Shown here piece by piece: positions 8,342-16,657 of a stretch of DNA of 28,271 bases. Both the position numbers and the translations under genes were made by a program. How positions within the stretch are numbered: position 1 is the stretch's first letter; each line of letters opens with the position of its first letter. The DNA lies in the NCBI RefSeq assembly GCF_040253635.1, contig NZ_JBEJGX010000006.1:1-28271 (forward strand), written 5' to 3'. The notes below the pieces were generated by a model, which ran no database searches, was not told the origin of the DNA, and saw only the letters and a program-made list of their open reading frames with translations. Source of the DNA: Streptomyces sp. Edi2. Lineage in GTDB: Bacteria; Actinomycetota; Actinomycetes; Streptomycetales; Streptomycetaceae.

Positions 8342-9307
8342 TTACGGCTTCCCGTTGCGGATTTTCTTGGCTACCTCATCGAGCAGAATCTCGACCAGTC
8401 CGCTTGGGGGCTTGTAGCCGCCCGAGCGGGTCTTGAGGAAGGCCACCGCACGGACCTTACGCGCCTTGGAGCGAGCTTCCCGGATTTTGGAATCATTCGC
8501 CAATTCCTCTGCAAGGTCTTCCAGCTGCGCTTCCAGCTCGGCGAACGCCTTCTCGGAGGCCGCATCTACAGCGTCTGCGGCACGCTCGACGACAGCCCAG
8601 TAGTTGGCCACACGCGGCCCTACGAGGCGTCGGACGATCCGCTGACGCTGGGCCTGGCTTGGGGCCTCCCGGAACTCAGGACTCTCTCGCAGCTGCGCTG
8701 CGAGCAGCGCGATTTCTCTTTCGCTCATTCGGTCCGGTTCGTCGGCGGTGGTGCGGTCGCGGTTGTCGACGTCCTCGTCGTGAACCGCAAGCGCCCCTTC
8801 GAACTCTGCACTGATTGCGGTGTACCAGGCTGCCTGAACTGCCGTCCAGCAGTGGAGAACTCCGTCTGCGGCGAAGGCCAGGTGTACGTCGCGGCACCGC
8901 CCCTGATGTGTGGTGGCCTGGTGGCGCACCGCGGCAATGCGGTTCCGGGTGTGGACGTCGAGGCTCTGTTCCTCGTCCTCCTCCAGGTCCAGGGAGGCAA
9001 GGTCGAAGGTTTCCCTGCAGCTGTACAGCAGGCGGGCTCCGGCGGTGGCCGCGAGGTCGACGAAGGCTTCAGGAGTCATGTGCTCCGCCGTCATGTACAC
9101 AGTCGGCATGAGTGCGTCGTATGTCTCTGGTACCACCGGGACCAAGGCCAGTCCTCGCCCGGAGGCCCAAGCGGGGATGAGGGGAGCGATCGTGTCAAGT
9201 TCGCTCCCCTCAGAGGCTTCCGATTCCGATGATGAAGTCACAGCCGGTTCCTCGCCAATCATCTGTTTCTCGTGTGGCGCCGTCACGGTAGAGGCATGGT
9301 GCGACAC
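8342..9307 (-). CDS. Hypothetical 321-residue protein
   Basis: I do not recognise this protein. Residues 1-40 are Ser/Glu-rich and probably disordered. Residues about 50-215 look like a mixed alpha/beta domain (GRGLALVPVV, ARLLYSCRETFDLASLDLEE, CWTAVQAAWYTAISAEF). The C-terminal part is helical and charged (AAQLRESPEFREAPSQAQRQ, ASEKAFAELEAQLEDLAEEL) with a basic tail (SKARKVRAV…KKIRNGKP), consistent with a coiled-coil or nucleic-acid-binding end. The start is uncertain: GTG 9307 has no clear ribosome binding site, and ATG 9262 would give about 306 residues. Base composition matches real coding sequence in this frame. It is co-oriented with the Wadjet operon but separated by about 400 bases and a strong hairpin, so it is probably an independent unit. 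Confidence 0.6.
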   Translation of the reverse strand: MSHHASTVTAPHEKQMIGEEPAVTSSSESEASEGSELDTIAPLIPAWASGRGLALVPVVPETYDALMPTVYMTAEHMTPEAFVDLAATAGARLLYSCRETFDLASLDLEEDEEQSLDVHTRNRIAAVRHQATTHQGRCRDVHLAFAADGVLHCWTAVQAAWYTAISAEFEGALAVHDEDVDNRDRTTADEPDRMSEREIALLAAQLRESPEFREAPSQAQRQRIVRRLVGPRVANYWAVVERAADAVDAASEKAFAELEAQLEDLAEELANDSKIREARSKARKVRAVAFLKTRSGGYKPPSGLVEILLDEVAKKIRNGKP

Positions 9308-9510
9308 AGGCCGTGGGTCTGCGGTGTTCGGGAACTGGCCGGGCCACCGAGCGTGATCCGATAGCGTTCGAATGACGCTTGTGCACGGCGTGGCTCACCG
9401 GTGAGTCGCCGGCGGCGTGCCGTCCGGCTGGAGTAATGATGCCCGGCCGACGGGGCGCCGCCTTTGATGCGTACCGGAAGCGGCAGATGCCGCAACCACC
9501 CCTAGTGGAC

Positions 9511-9553
9511 GCCGCAATGGAGCTCCCGAGCCCTTCGTGAGCTCCATTGCGGC
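9511..9553. terminator. 15-bp perfect inverted repeat downstream of jetD
   Basis: GCCGCAATGGAGCTC (9511-9525) and GAGCTCCATTGCGGC (9539-9553) are perfect complements around a 13-base loop. It lies about 150 bases past the jetD stop and 200 bases ahead of the next minus-strand gene, and there is no T tract, as is common for Streptomyces terminators. The rest of 9308-9702 shows no gene. Confidence 0.6.
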
Positions 9554-9702
9554 TCGCGGTCCGGACGTTCGAGCGTAGTTCTCGATCTCCTCGCGGCCTC
9601 GGCCCGGCGCCTGGCGCTGGGGCCCTCTCGGCACAGCCGCTTCTGGTGCTCGCCAACAACAGGGGCTCTGCGCCGCAAGGACGGATACGCGCTCGTCAGT
9701 GG

Positions 9703-11037
9703 TCACTGCGAGCCCGGATTCCTTCCAGACTTGGTCACCGAGGAGCACGGAGAGGCAGTCTTCGAGCTAAGTGAACCCGGGGCGCCGTCCGCAATGTCGC
9801 CAAGCAATTCAGGAAGGAAATCTTCCTCATACACGGGCACGGACTGCTTGAGCATCACGCGTACCAGTCTCGGATCCCACGGTGCGTCCGTTTTCTTGAG
9901 GTGCAGTGTGTCCGTGCCCGCGGGAGCGGCCGAGAGATAGTCGGCTGTGCTCATCCTCCATGGAACGGCTGCTGGTGCGGCAGCGAGGAGGGCGCGCATG
10001 TGCGCCAACCCGGCCTGGTCGAAGTCGGCGCGGACGGCGGTTCGCCAGCCAGCATCCGACAACGCGCCGACTGCTTCGCACTCCAGCTGCGAGGGTGTGC
10101 CGGCTGTGCAGATCACTCGAGGTGTCCAGGCCGTGGCGTGGGCCAGGGCGTGGTGGCTCGCCGCAGCGAGCACGGATGGGTTCTCTGTGACGAAGGCCCA
10201 GTCGCCGATGGTTGTGGGGGGCTCCCATGTGATGTCGGCCAGTTCTCTGGGAGGCAGGGTGAAGGTCGCGCCAGGCGGGATCCGCCACCCACGGGGGGTG
10301 ATTCCGGTGATGATGAGTCCGCCGAGCAGGTCGTCGCAGTCCACTCCGAGGCGGGCCCAGCTTGAGCGCCCCGTCGTGGCGGGGGATCCGGTGAGGGCGA
10401 GGACGAGTGCGGGCAGTGTTCCTGCGTCGAGGGCGTGGGGATTGCCCGGCACGAGGATGCGGCGGTCAATGCGCCGGCCGGGTGTGGGCAGGCAAGCAGC
10501 CACCTGCAGTGCCTGGGCGAGCAGCGCATCGGGATCTGGTGTGTTGAGCAGGCGGGTGATCCAGCCGAGGCTGTTCAGTCGGCTGAAGACGGTGGCCGGT
10601 TCGACGAGTTCACGCACGTGATGGGGCAGGGCTGCTGCGGAGCTTTCCAGCACTGCACGGATCCGGTGGGATGCGGCCGTGTGCTCGGCGCGGATGCGGG
10701 CCTTGGTTGCCAGCCGCCGGTTACAGGCGTGAGCCGCGACGGCTCCAGGGGTGAGTGAGGGTCCGCGGGTGGCGACTGCTGCGGTCAGTGCCTCCAGGCT
10801 GAGGCGGCGACGCTGGCCGGGCTCCGGTGGCCGTCCACCGATGAGACCGGCTGCTGCGGCGCGCTGGGACGGCGAGGTCGGCACCGTTACGGTGACCGCG
10901 GGGCCTGCGGTGAGTGTCTCGTCTCCACGTCGGTCGGCCGCTGCCGCCAGGGCTTGCCACAGCCAGGTGAGGTCGGGGCTGAGCAGGGGGGTTAGGTCGG
11001 CGTCTGCGCATGCTCCGGCACACAGCGAGCAGTTCAC
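9703..11037 (-). CDS. jetD: Wadjet JetD-like Toprim nuclease subunit (TIGR02679/DUF2399 type)
   Basis: The protein is 444 residues and corresponds to the nuclease of the SMC-type Wadjet complex, which cleaves DNA recognised as a closed circle. The C-terminal third has the Toprim features of the family: a glutamate in AFVTENPSV (281-289) and an acidic pair in VRADFDQAGL (335-344), followed by a conserved end PVYEEDFLPELLGD (401-414). The last 25 residues are Ser-rich and unlike the family. The N-terminus carries CSLCAGAC (Cys 3, 6 and 10), a possible small metal site. The start is GTG 11037, overlapping the jetC stop as GTGA; a longer upstream frame is only the jetC shadow. It is the last gene of the operon. 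Confidence 0.8.
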   Translation of the reverse strand: MNCSLCAGACADADLTPLLSPDLTWLWQALAAAADRRGDETLTAGPAVTVTVPTSPSQRAAAAGLIGGRPPEPGQRRRLSLEALTAAVATRGPSLTPGAVAAHACNRRLATKARIRAEHTAASHRIRAVLESSAAALPHHVRELVEPATVFSRLNSLGWITRLLNTPDPDALLAQALQVAACLPTPGRRIDRRILVPGNPHALDAGTLPALVLALTGSPATTGRSSWARLGVDCDDLLGGLIITGITPRGWRIPPGATFTLPPRELADITWEPPTTIGDWAFVTENPSVLAAASHHALAHATAWTPRVICTAGTPSQLECEAVGALSDAGWRTAVRADFDQAGLAHMRALLAAAPAAVPWRMSTADYLSAAPAGTDTLHLKKTDAPWDPRLVRVMLKQSVPVYEEDFLPELLGDIADGAPGSLSSKTASPCSSVTKSGRNPGSQ

Positions 11038-14000
11038 GCTTGCCTCCCGGTGTGGGGTGCGGGATGGGTGTTTTCGGGCAGGTCCTGGTCTGAGCGGATC
11101 AGCATGGGGAAGGCGACGACGGTGCCGTCGGTGCCTGCTTCGAGGTCGTGGGCGTCGATGCCGTCCCATGCGCCGGGGGCTCCGTCCCACAGGTAAGAGG
11201 TGCATAGGACGTCCAGGTCGAGTTCGGCGAGGTAGCGGGCCAGTCCTTCGCGTCCGCGTTCGTCGACTTCGGCAGGGACTTCGTCGAGCGGGATCAGGCG
11301 TAGGCCTGTGCTGGTGAAGCGGTCATAGTTGGCGGCGATGGCGGCGAGCATGGGTGCCAGGACGACAAGGCGTCGTTCGCCGCCGGACAGGCCGGTGCGT
11401 GGGCCCCATTGGCTGGTGACAGGTGTGCCGTCGGGGCCGGGGCGTTCCACGAGGTAGTGGACGTCGACCCAGCTGCGGATGTCGACTGCTGTGGCAAGGC
11501 GCTCTTGCATGGTGGAACCGTCGGCAGCGGCCAGCAGGGATTGGAGTGCCTGCCCGACTTGTTGTTTCTGGGTTTCGGTGCGGACGGCGTCGCCGACCTT
11601 GCAGGACAGGTCGTACACGGTGCGGGTTGCGGCGTCGAGATCGTCTCGCAGGCCAATGTGGACTTGGACTGCGACACCGGAGGATGCCTGGGCTGAGCGC
11701 ATCTTGCGGTTGACCGTCTTCTTCCAGTCGGTCAGGGCGGTCCATGCGGTTCCGATGGCGGCGGGCAGGCGGCCGATGACGAAGTTGCGCAGTGCTGCGG
11801 CTTCCGCCGCGTCGAGTGAGGCTTTGGCCCTGTCGGCGAGGGTCTGCGCGCGGGTGGCGGCGCTGAGGGGGTCGTAGTGGGTTTCCGCATGGGTGAGAAC
11901 GAAGGCGTCGAGCTGTTCGATGCCTGTGGGCGGTTCGTCGCGCGCGATGGTCCAGGTCTGGGCGAGTTCGGCGCGGATGGTGTCGTAGCGCTCGCCGAGG
12001 GTCTTCTTGGAGGCGGTGGGGCGGCGGGCTAGCAGGCCTTCGACGGTGTCGAGGAACTCCGGTCCGTCCGCGGGGCCGGCGCCCGGGGAAATGAGGCCGG
12101 GGTCGGCGCTGAGGGCTTGAGTGACAGGGGGCCAGGCGAGCAGTGTGGCCAGGTGTGCCCGGGTGGCCGCCTGGCGGGGTTGTGTTTCGTCGAACCGGTC
12201 TTGGGCGGAGGCGAGTTCGCTCTCGCAGGTGCTGAGGTGTTTCTCGGCTGTCACGGCCTGCTCTCGGGAGGATTCGAGCTGCCGAAGGAGGTCTTTGGCC
12301 CGTTGGGTGGCTTCCTCGTAGCGTCGGGCGGCGTCCTCGGCGTCACCGTGGGACTGGGCCTCGGTGAGTTCGGCGCGGGTCTCGAGCACCGTGGTGTGCG
12401 CGCTCTGGGCGGCGTGCTGGAGTTCAGCGAGGCGCTCAGTGAGAGCGTTTTCGTCAGGCAGCGCCTCAAGGACGCGCTGGAGTCTGGGCAAAAGGCGTGA
12501 CGACAGCTGGTGTGCGCACCCGTTCAGCTTCTCGGCGCGCGTTCGGCCGTCCTCGATCAGCGTGACCAGATTGCCGGGGTCGGCGGGCAGGCCTAGGCTT
12601 CGGGCGCGGGCCGCCCAGGCGGTATGCAGGCGAGTGCGCTCGGCAGCAGCGTCGTCGGCCCGCTGTCGCAGGGTCCGCGCGGTGGTGTGGCGCTGGTGCG
12701 TTTCCTTCGCGGTGCTGACGCGCTCAGCCTCGGCGTTGGTCAGTGCGTTCCTGGTGGGGAAGGCATGTGCGTCCCTGCGGACCGTGTCGCGCTGCTTGCG
12801 AAGTTCAGCAGCGGCATGGCGCTCTTCCTCAGCGCTGGTTTCGAGTTTCTGCGCGGTCTCGTCGAGCTCGTCGGCTTTGGCACGTGCTTTGGCCAGACGG
12901 GTGCGGGCACCGATGTGTGAGGCGGTAGGGACCTCGCTGCCGGTACCGCGCAGTGCGGCGGCGGGATCTGCGCCGAGGGGGCCTGCAGTGAAGGTGCCAT
13001 CGCGCCCGATGACGAGAGCAGTCGCGTCGCGGTAACCGGTGGCGCTGTCGGCCAGCGCAATGCGCTCCAAGACAGCCTGCGCGAGGCCAGCATGCGGATG
13101 GTCGCGAACTACGTCCAGGACAGCAGCCAGGTTCTGCTCACGAACGGGGCCCAAGGGGCTGATGTGCCAGGCGCGGATGGCGGCTCCGCCTGAGTGCAAG
13201 TGGGCGCCAAGGACTCCGGAGCTGGCGAGTGCCAGCTCAAGGAGCGCCTTTTGTTCGTCATCGTGGTCGACTGCGGGATGCCATTCGAGCAGGGCGCCGA
13301 GCGCGGTGTCGTCCTCGCCCGGCCCGGCCCAGTCCGGACGTGGCAACGGCAGAAGCTGCCCGGAGCGCAGGCGGCGGGCTTCCATGCGGTGCTCTTCGGC
13401 GGTGGTATCGAGGCCGGCTGCGGTGGCGAGGTGCTGCCTGGCCGCGCTTCCGTAAGCGGCTGCGAGGGCTTCACCCATGCGCACCGCTTGATCGGCCCAG
13501 GCGTTGAGCTGGTCCCGGACTGCGGCGGGTTCGGCTGTGGTGAGGGCGTCGACGTCGTTTGCATCCCACACCGGCTGCTCGTCCCAGGAAGGGGCTGGAT
13601 CGTCGTGCATGCCCCGCAAATGAGGGTGCGCTAGCGCCCACGGTGCGACATCGATGAGGAGCTGGCGGGCAGCCGAGCGCGCCGCAGCGGTAGCGCGGTC
13701 GTGGGCCTGATTGGCTTCGTCGAAGGCGCTCTCGGCAGTGGCTGCCGCTTCGTGTGCGGTCGCGGCTGTCGTGCCGGCTGCCGCGACGGGTTCGTGGTCG
13801 CGCAGGATGAGTGCGGCCCTGTCAGCTGCGGCGCGATGCTCCTGAGCTGACTCCTTCCATCCGGTGGCGAGCTGTTCGAGGCCGCCGCGGTCGTGGGTGA
13901 GAGACATGCCGGGGCCCGGGTCGGCGACACGGTCAGCGACAGGGCGGGTGATGCGGGCGCGGGGGTGGCGGGCGAGCAAGGTCTCGAGCGTGGCCGGCCG

Positions 14001-15281
14001 GGCGCCGGCGGCATGTGCGCCGCCGGTGAGGTCGTCGAGGTCGCCGATGACGTCGTCGAGGGCCTCTTGGCCGGTCTTGGTCTGGGTGCGGGCCTGTTCA
14101 GCGGCGGTATGGAGGCTGTCGTAGCTGCTGGCTGCCGCGCTCTGCTCTGCTGTGAGCCGTTTGCGCAGGTCCATGACGCGTCCGTGGGATCGGTAGGCGT
14201 CGCTGGTTTCGATGGCGCGTGCGGAAGCCTCAGCTTCACGGTGTGCGTCACCGAGGCGTTGGATGTCTGTTCTCGCGTGCTCGGCGGCGGTCTGTGCCCC
14301 GTCCAACAGGCCGGTGCGCTGTTGGAGGTGACGTCGGCGTGTGCCGGCTTCGTCGTGAGCTTTGCGTGCGGCCGTGTGAGCGGCGCGGGTGACGTCGATG
14401 GCATGGCCGGTCCATACGCGGGCGAACTCCTCCAGGAGGGTGGCGGCGTGCTCGTCGCGTTCGAACGCCTCGCGGGTGGTGTCGGACTCGGCGAGGGCCT
14501 CCGCGGTAGCGGCGAGGACGTCACCGTCCACGCCCGGAAGGGACTGGCGCAGCGCGTCAGCTGCTGCAGCCGGGGAGACGTCGCCCAGCAGAGTCGGATT
14601 GCGTACTTCCCGCAGCCGCGAGGCGAGCAGGCGCAGTTCGCCGGAGGTAGTGGACCAGACGCGGGTGGCCAGGTGCTCGATGTATTCCTCGGGCTCGGCG
14701 AATACCCGTCCGCCGGCGGCCTCGACGCGGGAGGCGAATTCCTCATGCTCCAGTGCGCCGCCGTTGGTGGCGCACAGCGTCAGTTCCTTCAGTGGGCGGC
14801 CGGGCACTGTGAACGGGACGACTTTCACGGCGGGGGTGGAACTTGGCGAGTACTGGAGCCGGACGCCGAAGCTCACGACCTCCCCGTCGGCTGCCGGCCC
14901 GTTCAGTGTGCTGTCGGGTGTTTTGCTGGCTGGAGCTGCGAAGCTCAGCCACAGGTATCCGTAGCGGCGGCCCCTGGCCGGGGCGCCTTCGCTCATGAGG
15001 AGCTTCAGGGTGGTGGGGCGGGCTTTGCCGGCGGCGAGCTTGGCTGCGTTCAGGTCGAGCAGGTAGGGCCACAGGGCCTCCAACGCGGTGGTTTTTCCGG
15101 TCCCGTTGGGCCCGCGCAGCAGCAGCCGTCCCGATGCCGCGGGCAGATCCAGGGCGCCGTAGCGCCATACGTTCGACAATCCAGCGCCGACCAGGCGCCA
15201 GCGGCCGCCGAACCGATGCGTATTGCCGGAGGGCCGAGGTTGTGGCGGCAGGGAAAAGTCCAGGTCGAGGATGTCACTCAC
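11034..15281 (-). CDS. jetC: Wadjet JetC-like SMC/SbcC ATPase (TIGR02680 type)
   Basis: The protein is 1415 residues and is the SMC-family motor of the anti-plasmid complex. Walker A GPNGTGKT is at residues 57-64, after an N-terminal beta-rich lead (FGGRWRLVGAGLSNVWRYGA). A long Ala/Glu/Arg-rich region (about 220-1150) has the heptad character of SMC coiled coils, including an apparent hinge-side domain near the middle. The ABC signature LSGGE is at about 1298-1302, and Walker B LIPLDE with the catalytic Glu at about 1334 precedes AEVDERGREGLARYL and CTSY. All parts of a bipartite ATPase are present and uninterrupted. The start is GTG 15281, overlapping the jetB stop as GTGA. The open frame runs on to 15899, but that extension is the antisense-like shadow of jetB. 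Confidence 0.88.
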   Translation of the reverse strand: MSDILDLDFSLPPQPRPSGNTHRFGGRWRLVGAGLSNVWRYGALDLPAASGRLLLRGPNGTGKTTALEALWPYLLDLNAAKLAAGKARPTTLKLLMSEGAPARGRRYGYLWLSFAAPASKTPDSTLNGPAADGEVVSFGVRLQYSPSSTPAVKVVPFTVPGRPLKELTLCATNGGALEHEEFASRVEAAGGRVFAEPEEYIEHLATRVWSTTSGELRLLASRLREVRNPTLLGDVSPAAAADALRQSLPGVDGDVLAATAEALAESDTTREAFERDEHAATLLEEFARVWTGHAIDVTRAAHTAARKAHDEAGTRRRHLQQRTGLLDGAQTAAEHARTDIQRLGDAHREAEASARAIETSDAYRSHGRVMDLRKRLTAEQSAAASSYDSLHTAAEQARTQTKTGQEALDDVIGDLDDLTGGAHAAGARPATLETLLARHPRARITRPVADRVADPGPGMSLTHDRGGLEQLATGWKESAQEHRAAADRAALILRDHEPVAAAGTTAATAHEAAATAESAFDEANQAHDRATAAARSAARQLLIDVAPWALAHPHLRGMHDDPAPSWDEQPVWDANDVDALTTAEPAAVRDQLNAWADQAVRMGEALAAAYGSAARQHLATAAGLDTTAEEHRMEARRLRSGQLLPLPRPDWAGPGEDDTALGALLEWHPAVDHDDEQKALLELALASSGVLGAHLHSGGAAIRAWHISPLGPVREQNLAAVLDVVRDHPHAGLAQAVLERIALADSATGYRDATALVIGRDGTFTAGPLGADPAAALRGTGSEVPTASHIGARTRLAKARAKADELDETAQKLETSAEEERHAAAELRKQRDTVRRDAHAFPTRNALTNAEAERVSTAKETHQRHTTARTLRQRADDAAAERTRLHTAWAARARSLGLPADPGNLVTLIEDGRTRAEKLNGCAHQLSSRLLPRLQRVLEALPDENALTERLAELQHAAQSAHTTVLETRAELTEAQSHGDAEDAARRYEEATQRAKDLLRQLESSREQAVTAEKHLSTCESELASAQDRFDETQPRQAATRAHLATLLAWPPVTQALSADPGLISPGAGPADGPEFLDTVEGLLARRPTASKKTLGERYDTIRAELAQTWTIARDEPPTGIEQLDAFVLTHAETHYDPLSAATRAQTLADRAKASLDAAEAAALRNFVIGRLPAAIGTAWTALTDWKKTVNRKMRSAQASSGVAVQVHIGLRDDLDAATRTVYDLSCKVGDAVRTETQKQQVGQALQSLLAAADGSTMQERLATAVDIRSWVDVHYLVERPGPDGTPVTSQWGPRTGLSGGERRLVVLAPMLAAIAANYDRFTSTGLRLIPLDEVPAEVDERGREGLARYLAELDLDVLCTSYLWDGAPGAWDGIDAHDLEAGTDGTVVAFPMLIRSDQDLPENTHPAPHTGRQA

Positions 15282-16657
15282 GGTGCGTGGCCCTCCATTT
15301 TTTCTTCGGCGATGTCGCTGAACAGTCCCTGCTGAAGGGGGGGTTGCTGGTGCTGTTGCACCGGTGTGCTGCGGGGTGAAGGGGTGCGGGTGCGGGCGGC
15401 TTTGGGGAGGGCGGTGCCTTCTTGCGCCCAGCGGCCGGCAGTGGGGGCGAACCACCACATCGGTGTGGTCTGCTCTCCGGTCGGCGGGTCTGCGTGGGTC
15501 AGATGGACAAGGTGGGTGCCCGTCAGTAGGTCGCGGACCTTTCCGGCCAGCAGGTGGGGGTCTTGGGCGTACTCGGCGCCCCAGCCGCCCTTTCCGGAGA
15601 CGTTGTTGCTGGCGAAGGACGTCAGCGCGGCCACCACGTTCTCCTCGGTCATGCCTCGCCACCCTGGCCCGGGTCCGCTGCCGGCGGTGCCGTGCAGCGC
15701 GGCATGGTCGAGCAGCAACAGTGCGGCGTGCGCGATGGTGCCTGGTGCGGGGAAAGGCATCGGGCCGAGTTCGCGGAAGTGCCGGAATGCTTCGTCCGGC
15801 ACCACGAATGCGGCGCCCTCCGCGCGGCGCTCCAGGACGAGTCCGAAAGCGTCGGCCAGGGGGCCACCGTCGTCGCCGCGTACCCGCTGGCTCAGCCACT
15901 GTGCCTCGGCTTCATCCAGTAGCGCGGTGTGCACGCAGGTGTCGTCCACGAGCGCACGGCGCATCCGGCGGGCTGCATCCGGTTCGCGCTGCACCTGCGC
16001 AAGCCATGCCTGAGGGTCGGCAGCTGGGTCGAGCGTTCCGGGGTTGGCGACGGCATACGCCAGCCTGGTGTGGTGGACGGCGAGCAGCACCGGCGCCTGT
16101 TCGTCGTGCAGGTAGCCGTCCAGGTCGCCGTCGAGGCGTTCGACGACGCCGCGTTCGTCGAGCATGCGCAGTGCGGCCAGGATGGCCCGGCGCTCTGTCA
16201 TGTCATGGCGGGCGGGCAGTCCGGCTTCTGCAGCTGCGGCGCGGGCCTGGGTGACCAGGTGTCCAAGTGCGGTGCGCGGCGGCATCGACTCGGCGGCTGC
16301 CAGCAGAAGGAAGAACCAGGAGCAGGCAGCTGGGGTCGGTCCCTGGGCGGCCCACACGTCCGGGCGCGGCGGTGGGCTTTTCCGCAGACGGACCAGGTCG
16401 CGTTCGATGACCAGTACCCACCCCAGCCGGGCCACGGCGGAGCGGAGTGCGTGCTCGTTGCGGCGCACGGCGGCGATGAGTTCATCGTCGCGGCCGCCGA
16501 CCAGCCACGGGTGGGCAGCCAAGTGGCGCAACAGGGCGGCTGTTTCGGCGTCGGCCTCGGGTCGCCATGCTTTGCGCCGTCGCAGCGGGTGAGGGGAGGA
16601 CGCTTCATTTGTTACAGGCTTCGGCTCGGGCGTCTGGGCGTCGGTCTCCTCGCTCAT
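15278..16657 (-). CDS. jetB: Wadjet JetB-like accessory subunit (TIGR02678/DUF2398 type)
   Basis: The protein is 459 residues. It matches the second gene of the TIGR02677-02680 cassette, the KleisinA/KITE-like partner that bridges the SMC heads. Recognisable stretches are LGWVLVIERDLVRLRK (about 79-94), MTERRAILAALRMLDERGVV (winged-helix-like, about 153-172) and, near the C-terminus, TEENVVAALTSFASNN and MWWFAPTAGRWA. The tail is Gln/Pro-rich. ATG 16657 overlaps the jetA stop as ATGA. The assignment rests mainly on position in the cassette and these stretches, with less motif support than jetC. Confidence 0.78.
   Translation of the reverse strand: MSEETDAQTPEPKPVTNEASSPHPLRRRKAWRPEADAETAALLRHLAAHPWLVGGRDDELIAAVRRNEHALRSAVARLGWVLVIERDLVRLRKSPPPRPDVWAAQGPTPAACSWFFLLLAAAESMPPRTALGHLVTQARAAAAEAGLPARHDMTERRAILAALRMLDERGVVERLDGDLDGYLHDEQAPVLLAVHHTRLAYAVANPGTLDPAADPQAWLAQVQREPDAARRMRRALVDDTCVHTALLDEAEAQWLSQRVRGDDGGPLADAFGLVLERRAEGAAFVVPDEAFRHFRELGPMPFPAPGTIAHAALLLLDHAALHGTAGSGPGPGWRGMTEENVVAALTSFASNNVSGKGGWGAEYAQDPHLLAGKVRDLLTGTHLVHLTHADPPTGEQTTPMWWFAPTAGRWAQEGTALPKAARTRTPSPRSTPVQQHQQPPLQQGLFSDIAEEKMEGHAP

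Noticed and set aside
15282..15899. An N-terminal extension of about 200 codons of the jetC frame
   Set aside because: The translation is Arg/Pro/Gly-rich and lies antiparallel in frame to jetB codons; the coupled GTG at 15281 gives the normal family N-terminus.
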